Below, one piece after another: positions 1-8,402 of a DNA stretch of 64,000 nucleotides. The notes beneath the pieces were generated by a model. That model made no database searches. It saw only the letters and a list, made by a program, of their open reading frames with translations, and was not told where the DNA came from. Made by a program: the position numbers and the translations under genes. The stretch covers positions 1 to 64,000 of the forward strand of contig CBDUQN010000004.1 of NCBI GenBank assembly GCA_965369375.1, in the 5' to 3' direction. This DNA comes from CBDUQN01 sp965369375. Its GTDB lineage: Bacteria; Krumholzibacteriota; Krumholzibacteriia; Krumholzibacteriales; Krumholzibacteriaceae. Numbering within the stretch: position 1 is the stretch's first letter; each line of letters starts with the position of its first letter.

Positions 1-3000
1 TCGGTCCACGTGCCGCCGGCATCGCGCTCGAAGATGTACGCAGAACCGGAACCTGCCCCGTTGTCATCATTACCAAAGGCGCCTACGATTGCCCGATCCC
101 CGCTGATCGCAACGCTTTGTCCGAAACTATCGTCTATGGCCCCGTCGCTTGCGAGGAGTTTCAAAAACAGCTCCGTCGTTTCTGTATCGCCGATTGCCGG
201 AATAATTCCATCGTCGCAGTCTTCATCCGATTCGATATCGCCACTGTACGCCCGCACGCAGTAGTTGTATGTAATACCTTCCATTATGGAATTCGCTATC
301 ATCGCATGGAGACCGAGGTATGAATCCGCAACATAGGCATGCCCGCCGGCGATGGCTACCGCCTTGTATTGGCTGTAGTTGCTCGGCGGATCGAAGCTCC
401 CCACCAACACCGGGTCGGAAGGATCACTAACATCTATAACCTTGAGACCATTCGCTCCATCAGCCACGTAGGCATAGCTACCGATAATGGCGACTTCATT
501 AGCATCGTCCGGCGCGTCACAGCTCCCGACGAATGCCGGAGCGGTGGGAATGCTGATATCGATCACCTGGAGGCTCGTAGCATCCGCAATGTAGGCATAA
601 TTGCCGGCAACGGCTACACCACGGGCGCCGCCCGGCGTATCGTAGCTTCCAGCGAATGCGGGTGCGGTGGGAGTGCTGATATCCACCACATGGAGACCTG
701 CTAAACCTTTCGCCAGGTAGGCGTAATTGCCGGCGATATCGATGCCATAGGCTTCACCCATATAGTCATAACTTCCGACAACCGCGGGATCAGTTGGATC
801 GGTGATATCAATTACCAAAAATCCATTCCAATCCCGGGTCATATAGGCATAATTGCCCTCGATGGCGATTCCACCGTGTTCGCTGAAATAAGCTACAGAG
901 AGACTCCCAGCGAACGCCGGCACTGAGGGATCGCTGATATCAGCAATCTCGAGACCGATATATTTTGACACCATGTAAGCATAGTTGCCCGCTACTGTTA
1001 CGTCGATTGGATCGCCATTCGAGCTATAGCTCCCGGCGAGCGTGAGCGAATCGGCATTGGAAATATCGATGATGTGAAGACCGGCACTCATATAGGTCAT
1101 GTAGGCATAATTGCCGGCGACATCAAGCCCAGTGGCGCTACCTGATGTAGCAATGGTTCCCACTGTATTCCCGGTTTTTGGATAAAAAGCTGATGTGGCA
1201 TTCGGTTCGGCCACTGTCTCTATCAAATATCCGTCGCGGTAGATTTTGTACCCCTCCTCGATCTTTGATTGATCGATCCATGCTATCTCGATCCCATGAT
1301 GATAGAAGTCCGAGGCGTTGACAGAGACCGGCGCGAGAATCTCCACCGAGCCGGAATCAGATGATGCATCGGATGGCCCGATCGCATCGAAGGCGGCAAC
1401 GAGGTAATCGTGCCGCTCACCTAATACCGGACCGCAGTCGACATACGACGTGTAATTATCGGTTGTCGAGTCGATGATCGCGGTATCGCAGTATATGTAA
1501 TAGCCATCCTCGGCATTGGAGTTATCGTTCCACGTGATCTCAACGCGGTCCTCGTACGTGCCGTCTGTCGCGTATACGCCGGTGGGGGCTATGAGAAGCC
1601 GGCTGCCATCGTCGGTACCCACGGCGGATTCACCCGCCGCTCCGCCGTCTGTCGTATCATACGCCGCTACGCTGTAGATATATGAGACAGCAGATGTTCC
1701 GTAGTAGTCGACGAAAGAGGTGCGGTTCGGATCCGTCGTTTCGATCAGCACCGAATCGGTTTCGGCAGCTTCTCTTCGGTAGATCCGGTAACCGTTCTCA
1801 ACAGCGGAATTATCCGTCCAGGAAATAATCACACGGTCCTCGTATTCGTCGTCGCCTGCCATGACCGGTGATGGGTTCAGCAACTCACGCCGACCTGTAT
1901 CATTGGCGCTCGGGCTTTCCGCTTCCATCGCCGTTACGGCAACAACACCGTAGTCGTAATCCTGCCCTGCGATGCCGCCGAAATCGCTATAATAACGGAT
2001 TGATTCATCGACCGATTTTATAAACGATCCATTGCGGAAAATCTTGAAGAATGAAGCGGTGATCGAGTTACTCTCCCAGGTGATGTACGCGCGGTCCTCG
2101 TACTCGCGGTCCGTAGCCTGCATATTGTAGGGTGCGAGCACAAAACTCCGGTACCCGTCATCCGACCCGGATATTGAGACGCCACCGCTGTCGCTGATCG
2201 CTTTAACATAGTAGGTGTAAGCGATGCCCGGCTCTGCAGTGAAATCATCGAAGGAAGTGGCATCGGCCTGTGTTGTACCCAGTACGACACCGTTTCCCAG
2301 CGACATGATCTGGGGGCTGGGCTCGGGCTTCGCATACATGGCCGTACTGTCCGGCAGGCTGTCAGGGACCGATTCAATCCGCGATATCTCGTAGCCGTTC
2401 TCGTGATCGGAGAGGTCGTCCCAGGTGATCTGCACACGGTCGTCGAATGTCGAGTCACTCGCACTGACGTTGCCCGGCGCTGTGAGATGAATATGGCCCG
2501 TATCGCAGATCCAGATCGACTCGATGACTCCGGTTCCCTTGGTGCCTACGCAGTAGGTATACGTCGAATCAACGTGGGCTGTGTGGTCTTCGAAGGATTC
2601 TGTGTCGACAAGGGTTGAGTCGATGAGGTTGTTATTTCGGTAGATCCGGTAGCCAAGTTCGTCCGTCGCTTGATCCTGCCATGTGATCAGGACATGGTTG
2701 GGATATTGACCCTTTGAAGCGGTGACATTCAGCGGTGGGAGAATGAGGGCCATCAAGCCGGTGTCATTTGCCTTCGCCGATTCGTAACCGCCGGATACGA
2801 ATGCGGCCACATCGTAGGAATGCACTGAATCAGGTACCGCACTCGTATCACTGAACGAAGTCTCGTACGGTCCGGTCGTGGCGATCAGCGAATCGTCCCT
2901 ATAAATATGATAGCCGTCATTGATGGCTGATAGATCGATCCATGTGAGACTGACTTTATCGATATACTCACCGTAGGAAGCAGAGAGCGATGTGGGGGCG

Positions 3001-4004
3001 AAGATGATACGGCTTCCGTCATCGTACCTGGGCGGACCTTCTTGTCCATCCATATCCTTCACCAACACGCTGTATGAGTAGGTCTGTCCAAGCGTGCCGG
3101 TTATATCACTATAAGAGGTGACATCGCTTGATACTGCCGAGAGCAGCGTGTCGTTGCGCAGGATCTTGTATACGATGGCGTTAAGCCCGGTGTCTTCCCA
3201 GGTTATCTCAACCCGGTCCTCGTACGTGCCATCGGTCGCATTAACCCAGGCGAGCGTATCAGGTGCCGCGGGCGCGGAGTACACCGGAGGAGCGCCATGT
3301 TCTTTGGAGATTAATTCGGTTAAGCCGACAGCTTCGTCGGTCATCTCGATACCTGCAGGAGATTCATCTGTTTGGACGGTTGTTGCGCCCGGCTGTGGAA
3401 TCGGCAGCTTGCTCCGTTCGTCCCATCGGTTGTCTATCAGCTCGAACCTGTATGATGCGCCTGGATTCTTAGCTCGTGAATCACCTGGTGTCGAGGAGAC
3501 CGTTATAACATCGCCATCGACCGTGACCGACGCTCCGAACTTCCAGTCCGGTTCTGCATCGCTTGCCGTGAGCTTTTGCACCTCCAACCATTCACCGTTC
3601 ACACGCTTGAATACATAGACAGCGCCACGAAAGAGATCGTGCCACATCGCCCCGACAACGATATAGTCGCCGCTGATCGATACCGAGCCGCCGAAGTGGT
3701 CGCAAAGTCCGAAGTCAGTGGATGATAGTTGCTGTTGAATAACCCACCCGTCACCGTCGTGCCTCAGCACATAGGCCGCTCCCCTGTAGCCGTCGTGCCA
3801 CTGGGCGCCGACGACTGCATAGTCGCCGTCTGTTGCGATGGAGTAGGGGACCGGATCACCCTTATCGGTTTCAAGTATTGATTGGCTCTGGGCGTGAAGC
3901 GGCTCGAGCGCTCCAAACGCTGCGAGCACGAGCGCTGTGAGTGTCAAAACGACACCGAATGACACAATCATGCTCGCCTGTGTGAAACCGCGGCACTTTC
4001 TCAT
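1..4004 (-). CDS. Giant secreted FG-GAP / FnIII / LVIVD surface protein (C-terminus beyond window)
   Basis: Translation from the ATG at 4004, behind a strong AAGGAGG site, stays open to the window edge (about 1,334 residues, partial). Domains in order: signal peptide ending near LHAQ; about three FG-GAP (integrin-propeller) repeats, e.g. YAVVGAQWHDGYRGAAYV; eight FnIII-like domains of about 90 residues with the recurring core YEDRVEITW...GYRIYR (about nt 3300-1170); seven LVIVD propeller blades of the pattern VAGNYAY...GLHVIDIS (about nt 1170-300); then the last strands of FnIII domain 8 and a further FG-GAP repeat. Role inferred: extracellular adhesin or scaffold. No catalytic motif is seen. 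Because the C-terminus is missing, a T9SS or anchoring domain cannot be checked. Coding frame is consistent at both ends and in all segments I translated. Confidence 0.85.
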   Translation of the reverse strand, partial: MRKCRGFTQASMIVSFGVVLTLTALVLAAFGALEPLHAQSQSILETDKGDPVPYSIATDGDYAVVGAQWHDGYRGAAYVLRHDGDGWVIQQQLSSTDFGLCDHFGGSVSISGDYIVVGAMWHDLFRGAVYVFKRVNGEWLEVQKLTASDAEPDWKFGASVTVDGDVITVSSTPGDSRAKNPGASYRFELIDNRWDERSKLPIPQPGATTVQTDESPAGIEMTDEAVGLTELISKEHGAPPVYSAPAAPDTLAWVNATDGTYEDRVEITWEDTGLNAIVYKILRNDTLLSAVSSDVTSYSDITGTLGQTYSYSVLVKDMDGQEGPPRYDDGSRIIFAPTSLSASYGEYIDKVSLTWIDLSAINDGYHIYRDDSLIATTGPYETSFSDTSAVPDSVHSYDVAAFVSGGYESAKANDTGLMALILPPLNVTASKGQYPNHVLITWQDQATDELGYRIYRNNNLIDSTLVDTESFEDHTAHVDSTYTYCVGTKGTGVIESIWICDTGHIHLTAPGNVSASDSTFDDRVQITWDDLSDHENGYEISRIESVPDSLPDSTAMYAKPEPSPQIMSLGNGVVLGTTQADATSFDDFTAEPGIAYTYYVKAISDSGGVSISGSDDGYRSFVLAPYNMQATDREYEDRAYITWESNSITASFFKIFRNGSFIKSVDESIRYYSDFGGIAGQDYDYGVVAVTAMEAESPSANDTGRRELLNPSPVMAGDDEYEDRVIISWTDNSAVENGYRIYRREAAETDSVLIETTDPNRTSFVDYYGTSAVSYIYSVAAYDTTDGGAAGESAVGTDDGSRLLIAPTGVYATDGTYEDRVEITWNDNSNAEDGYYIYCDTAIIDSTTDNYTSYVDCGPVLGERHDYLVAAFDAIGPSDASSDSGSVEILAPVSVNASDFYHHGIEIAWIDQSKIEEGYKIYRDGYLIETVAEPNATSAFYPKTGNTVGTIATSGSATGLDVAGNYAYMTYMSAGLHIIDISNADSLTLAGSYSSNGDPIDVTVAGNYAYMVSKYIGLEIADISDPSVPAFAGSLSVAYFSEHGGIAIEGNYAYMTRDWNGFLVIDITDPTDPAVVGSYDYMGEAYGIDIAGNYAYLAKGLAGLHVVDISTPTAPAFAGSYDTPGGARGVAVAGNYAYIADATSLQVIDISIPTAPAFVGSCDAPDDANEVAIIGSYAYVADGANGLKVIDVSDPSDPVLVGSFDPPSNYSQYKAVAIAGGHAYVADSYLGLHAMIANSIMEGITYNYCVRAYSGDIESDEDCDDGIIPAIGDTETTELFLKLLASDGAIDDSFGQSVAISGDRAIVGAFGNDDNGAGSGSAYIFERDAGGTWT
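300..1170 (-). repeat. Seven LVIVD beta-propeller blades inside FnIII domain 8
   Basis: Within the giant surface protein, seven consecutive blades of about 40 residues each carry (V/I)xVAGNYAY(M/I/V)...GL(H/E/Q)(V/I)IDIS. Seven is a full complement for one LVIVD-type propeller. Upstream lies the first half of a FnIII domain (GYKIYRDGYLIETV), and immediately downstream lies its missing last half (ITYNYCVRAYSG), which matches the TYTYCV...AY strands of sibling FnIII domains. The propeller therefore appears inserted in a loop of the FnIII fold rather than placed between domains. The last blade is shorter than the others (GLHAMIANS). Confidence 0.75.
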
Positions 4005-4486
4005 GACGACCTCCTTCATTTCCTACTGAAACTGTTTATTTAAATACACTGCACCCTCATTCCGTTGACCGGCACAGCAATTGAAACCTTTTTTTGAAGA
4101 TTGAAATAGCGAGGGATTTCCAGATGGATCACATATATGGAGATGACATCACCTACGATCCCACTCTGTTGCGCTTTTTTCTAAGAATTTTAAGCCGCTG
4201 CGAAGTATATCAGAAATATCTAAACGCGGCAACTTATTTTTTTTCAACAAATTCCGGCGGGTTCTATTGGAAATAGGGGTTTTTACCTATGCCGCATTAT
4301 TCAACTTAGAAGATATAGGCTAAGCTACGAGTTGGTGAAAAAAGGGTGGCTTTTTATGATGACTGATGGGGAATCAGTAAATAAAAATTGACAAGTGCTG
4401 TATTTGCAGAGAGCTGCTGTCTATCCGATATAAAATGTAATAGAAATGTCAATATTTGGCGGGTTGTTTCTATATCTATAGCACTC
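4005..4486. other. AT-rich intergenic region, no convincing gene
   Basis: This 482-bp stretch separates the end of hyuB from the start of the giant surface protein, both on the minus strand. It is visibly more AT-rich than its flanks. A 60-codon plus-strand reading frame at 4094-4276 has no ribosome binding site and low-complexity content, so I do not call it. A weak A/T hairpin (AAAAAG, loop GGTGG, CTTTTT, at 4339-4355) could end the upstream operon, but its stem is A-T rich. The region must hold the promoter of the surface-protein gene; I see no confident -35/-10 pair. Confidence 0.5.
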
Positions 4487-6220
4487 TTATTCTTTGTTCT
4501 TTCTTAGTATATCGGTCTCTTCTTTATCCAATGCAAAGGTCTCGGGATTCACTGCAACGCCGTAGTCGTCTCTCGCTTGCTCTATGCTGATGATGCCGTT
4601 TCGCACTTCTTCGGCGACCTTGGCTGGATCTCTCTTGAACGGATCGCCGTAGCCGCCCCCGCCGCCCGCCTGCTGAAACAGCTCCGTTCCGGCAGGGACA
4701 TCCTCGACGAGATCCTTTGTTGTCGTTTTGTAAACCGTGCCGTCCGGATAGTGGAGCTCGATCTTGTTCAGTGTCGAGTCCTTGCCGCCATAGAGCCCGA
4801 ATGCCGGTTCGACATCGCCGTCACCGAAAGTTACGACCTTCGTATTTTCGCCGCCGATCTTGAAGCGTGTCTCGACGCCGAGACCCCCGCGTTGCTCTCC
4901 GGCGCCGGCGGAGTCCTGCCAGTATTCATGTTTCAGTAATAGATGAGGTGTCTGCTGCTCGAACATCTCGTAATCCTGATCGAGAACGCCTCCCGAGGCG
5001 TCGATCATGCCGATGTGGTCGTACCCGTCGACACCCTTCGTGGCGCCTGAGCCGCCTTTGAGTCCGATAAAGCCGATATCGACGTAGTTGTCATTCTTTC
5101 GCGTATCGAAACCGCTCGTGAGATAGCAGAGGAGCTGGTTCCACCCGGCGGTGACCCGTTCGGGGATAGCGGGGGAGAGGGCCTTGATGATGGCATCTGC
5201 GTTAGGCGGGCAGAGATGGTTGCCGAATGTCGTCGCAGCGGGATACTTGGCGTTGAGTATCGTTCCCTCGGGGATCACGATATCGACCGGTCGTACCATT
5301 CCGTCGTTATGTGGAATGTCAGGATTAACCATCTGGAGGAAGGTGAGCAGCGTTGCGCTCGCCGAAGAGGTATAGGTGCCGTTCACGAATCCGTCCGTCT
5401 GGGGATCGGTGTTGGAGTAGTCGAATGTTATCTCCTCATCCTCGACGGTTATCATTACCCGTATCTGGTATTTCGATCCAGGCGTCTTGCCATCATAGTA
5501 GACGGTGGCCTCTCCATTGTACGTGCCGTTCGGTATCGTCTTTATTTCCGCTCTCATCATCTTTTCTGTCGAATCGAAGAGGTACTCCTTGTGCGATTCG
5601 AAGACATCGAGCCCGTACTTTTCTAGGAGCCTCAGGACCCCCCGCTCGCCGACGACACACGATCCGATCTGCGCGCGCATGTCGGCGGCGACGATATCGA
5701 AACGTATATTTGCGAAGATGAGGTCCCACACGTCTTTTCTCAATTTGCCGCGTTCGTAGACCTTCACCGGCGGTATGCGGAGCGCCTCCTGCCACACCTC
5801 TGTCGCTTTCGGATTGTAGCCGCCCGCGACGGCGCCCCCGATATCGGCCTGGTGACCTTTCGCGGCGGACCACGCGACGAGCTTGTCCTCGAAGAATATC
5901 GGCTTGTAGACGGCGACGTCGTTGTTCTGGTTTCCCATCGAGAAGACGTCGTTGTGGAAGATGACGTCACCGGGATAGATCTCATCGCCGAAGTAATCGA
6001 CGATGTACTCGCAGACGGGACCGAGGGAGAAGGAGAGGATAGGGAGGTTCTCGGTCTGCTCGAGCATCTTTCCCTTTCCATCATAGAGGCCGGTCACGAA
6101 ATCTTTCGCCTCACAGAGTATCGGCGATCTCGTTGTCTTGGTGATGACAATGCTCATCTCTTCGGTGATCGACTTGAATCTGCGCTGAAGAACCGAAACG
6201 AGTATCTTGTCGATTTTCAT
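4487..6220 (-). CDS. hyuB: Hydantoinase B / oxoprolinase family subunit (HyuB)
   Basis: 577 aa, full length for the family (N-methylhydantoinase B, acetone/acetophenone carboxylase and caprolactamase beta-type subunits). With HyuA it forms an ATP-dependent enzyme that either hydrolyses a cyclic amide or carboxylates a ketone after phosphorylation. Visible motifs are GDVIFHNDVF near residue 105, KGHQADIGG near residue 140, and a glycine-rich C-terminal GGGGGYGDPFKRDP. The usual GTHxxD metal motif is altered to GNQNND. The ATG overlaps the HyuA stop as ATGA, so translation is coupled. It is the last gene of the seven-gene operon. The substrate cannot be read from sequence; no third (gamma) acetone-carboxylase subunit is encoded nearby, which argues mildly for a lactamase-type role. 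Confidence 0.85.
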   Translation of the reverse strand: MKIDKILVSVLQRRFKSITEEMSIVITKTTRSPILCEAKDFVTGLYDGKGKMLEQTENLPILSFSLGPVCEYIVDYFGDEIYPGDVIFHNDVFSMGNQNNDVAVYKPIFFEDKLVAWSAAKGHQADIGGAVAGGYNPKATEVWQEALRIPPVKVYERGKLRKDVWDLIFANIRFDIVAADMRAQIGSCVVGERGVLRLLEKYGLDVFESHKEYLFDSTEKMMRAEIKTIPNGTYNGEATVYYDGKTPGSKYQIRVMITVEDEEITFDYSNTDPQTDGFVNGTYTSSASATLLTFLQMVNPDIPHNDGMVRPVDIVIPEGTILNAKYPAATTFGNHLCPPNADAIIKALSPAIPERVTAGWNQLLCYLTSGFDTRKNDNYVDIGFIGLKGGSGATKGVDGYDHIGMIDASGGVLDQDYEMFEQQTPHLLLKHEYWQDSAGAGEQRGGLGVETRFKIGGENTKVVTFGDGDVEPAFGLYGGKDSTLNKIELHYPDGTVYKTTTKDLVEDVPAGTELFQQAGGGGGYGDPFKRDPAKVAEEVRNGIISIEQARDDYGVAVNPETFALDKEETDILRKNKE

Positions 6221-8328
6221 CTTTCTATTCCTATTTTGGTTATGATCTCCGCTTCCTTCTCTTTCACGTATACCGTGTAGCTCCCGTAGCGATCGCAGAG
6301 GACGTTGAATTCGGGTGTGACGAATGTCGTCGTGTTCACCTGCTCGATAATGGCGGGTCCTTCGATGCTGTTTCCGTATTTCAGCTTGTGCCCGTCGTAG
6401 ACAGGGATCTCATCAAAGACCTGTTTTCTCGGCAGGTAAACCTTTCTCTTCTTCTTGAGTGCCGCTGAAGGATCCTCTCCCGTGTATTCCTCCTTGAGGA
6501 ATTGGGGCTTGACCGTTTTTCCGACGGCTAGGAGCCGGAGGTTGATCACCTGTATCGGTGTCCCTTCCTCCTCGAGTGAGTATCCGAAGAGACGGTTGTG
6601 CTCGGGATGAAATTTACCGGTGATACCCTTGATATCGCCGCTTTCAATTTCTTCTTTCGTAATTGTGACAGTCACCTCGTGGTACTGCTTCACGTAACGC
6701 ATATCGAGCGAGGGAATGAACTGGATGTCGTCTTCAGGTATATGCTCCGATTCGAGAAGTTTCGCCGCCTCATTCTCCATCTCGTGAAAAATCGATTTGA
6801 ATCTCTCGACATCGAGGTCGCGCAGGCGTGTCGAGTATGTCTGCACGAAGTTGTGCTTAAGATCCGACATGAGCATGCCTGCCGCGCAGAAGATAGACGA
6901 TTCCTTCGGAACGACGATCACCGGCATTTCGAGCTCGAGGGCGATCATGCAGGCGTGAACGGGTCCGGCGCCCCCCGCCGCCACGAGGGGGAACTCCCGC
7001 GGGTCGTGCCCGCGCTTGACGCTGACCTCTCTCACGCCGGAAGCCATGTTGACGTTTATCACGCGGTACATGCCGGCCGCCGCCTCGACGACATCCATGC
7101 CGAGCGGATCTGCGATCTTTTCCTTGATTGCCTTTTCGGCATTTTCGTAGTTGAGGGGCATCTTGCCGCCGGCGAAGAAATCCTTGTCGAGAAGCCCGAG
7201 AATGAGGTCGGCGTCGGTGCAGGTGGGGAGCTCGCCGCCGAGATTGTAACAGGCGGGTCCCGGCTTCGATCCCGCGCTCTGGGGACCCATACGCAGGAGC
7301 CCGCCCTCGTCGACCCACCCGATGCTGCCGCCGCCGGCGCCGATAGTGACGATATCGAGCATGGGAAGCGACAGGCGCAGGCGGTTAATCTCGCCCTCCG
7401 TTGTGACGAGGGGCGTTCTTTCTTTTATCAGTGCCGCATCGAAGCTCGTTCCTCCCATGTCCACCGTTATGCAGTCGTCGTAACCCTGTATCGATGTATA
7501 CTCGACACCCGCCAGCGGCCCCGCGGCGGGACCTGAGAGCAGCGTGACGGCCGCACTGTCCATCGCGATCTGCGGAGAGACAACGCCGCCGTTCGACTGC
7601 ATTATCAATAGTACACCTTCGAAGCCTATCTCTTCGAGTTTTTCAATGAGGCTCGTCAGGTAGCTTCGGAGAATAGGGCCGACATAAGAATTTAATACCG
7701 TCGTCGATATGCGGTCGTAGAATCTGATGCTCGGCAGGAATGTCGATGAAACGGTGAGGTAGGTGTCTGGAAACTGTTTCCTTATTATATCGGCCGCCTG
7801 TGATTCGTGGTCCGGATTGGCGAAGGAGTTCATGAAGCAGATCGCTATTGCCTCGATCCCTTCCTTCTCTAAGAGCTTCGCCGCTTCGAGGACATCGGAT
7901 TTGTTGAGTCCGGTGATTTTGTCGCCCTTGTAGTCGAGACGTTCCTCGATCGGGTACCGCAGGTATCTCGGGACGAGCGGCTCCACGTTCGTGTACCGGT
8001 TGTTATACTGCTCCTCGCGTATGCCCCGTCTCATCTCGAGGGCGTCGCGGAGGCCCTTTGTGGTGAGAAGCCCCGTTTTCGCCCCTTTTCTCGTCAGCAC
8101 GGCGTTCGTCGTAACGGTCGTTCCGTGGACGATCGTTGTCACTTTTTTTATAAAGTCTTTGAGATCGAGATCATGGGCCTTGGCCATTTCGGAGAGGCCG
8201 TTCATCAATCCCACGGAAGGATCGTCGGGAGTGGAGAGCACTTTATAGATTTCCGGGTTCTTGTTTTCAGAGGTAAGCAGAAAGTCGGTGAAGGTTCCGC
8301 CGACGTCTATTCCTATCTTGAATTCCAT
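6217..8328 (-). CDS. hyuA: Hydantoinase A / oxoprolinase family subunit (HyuA)
   Basis: 703 aa, matching full-length HyuA/acetone carboxylase beta-like proteins. N-terminal ASKHA nucleotide-binding motif GIDVGGTFTD at residues 6-15, then TTVTTNAVLTRKGAKTGLL, the second phosphate motif DMGGTSFDAAL, a GGGSI segment and the conserved AAGGAGPVHA. The family uses ATP to phosphorylate the substrate carbonyl or enol before hydrolysis or carboxylation by HyuB. It lies 74 bp after the B12 mutase large subunit and overlaps hyuB by 4 bp. Placement next to an acyl-CoA mutase is unusual for plain hydantoinases. Alternatives are acetone/acetophenone carboxylase, caprolactamase or 5-oxoprolinase; sequence alone does not decide. 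Confidence 0.9.
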   Translation of the reverse strand: MEFKIGIDVGGTFTDFLLTSENKNPEIYKVLSTPDDPSVGLMNGLSEMAKAHDLDLKDFIKKVTTIVHGTTVTTNAVLTRKGAKTGLLTTKGLRDALEMRRGIREEQYNNRYTNVEPLVPRYLRYPIEERLDYKGDKITGLNKSDVLEAAKLLEKEGIEAIAICFMNSFANPDHESQAADIIRKQFPDTYLTVSSTFLPSIRFYDRISTTVLNSYVGPILRSYLTSLIEKLEEIGFEGVLLIMQSNGGVVSPQIAMDSAAVTLLSGPAAGPLAGVEYTSIQGYDDCITVDMGGTSFDAALIKERTPLVTTEGEINRLRLSLPMLDIVTIGAGGGSIGWVDEGGLLRMGPQSAGSKPGPACYNLGGELPTCTDADLILGLLDKDFFAGGKMPLNYENAEKAIKEKIADPLGMDVVEAAAGMYRVINVNMASGVREVSVKRGHDPREFPLVAAGGAGPVHACMIALELEMPVIVVPKESSIFCAAGMLMSDLKHNFVQTYSTRLRDLDVERFKSIFHEMENEAAKLLESEHIPEDDIQFIPSLDMRYVKQYHEVTVTITKEEIESGDIKGITGKFHPEHNRLFGYSLEEEGTPIQVINLRLLAVGKTVKPQFLKEEYTGEDPSAALKKKRKVYLPRKQVFDEIPVYDGHKLKYGNSIEGPAIIEQVNTTTFVTPEFNVLCDRYGSYTVYVKEKEAEIITKIGIER

Positions 8329-8402
8329 CGTTATCTAATCGCGATCATCTGTGAAAATTGTTAAGACCAGAGTTTTATCTTATCGATTCGGATTCCTGTT
8401 TC

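Noticed and set aside
10..704. Several plus-strand open frames over the first 700 bases
   Set aside because: They are antisense shadows of the minus-strand LVIVD repeats; the minus frame gives coherent domains and a signal peptide.
4094..4276. 60-codon plus-strand open frame in the AT-rich gap
   Set aside because: No ribosome site, low-complexity composition and no recognisable motif.
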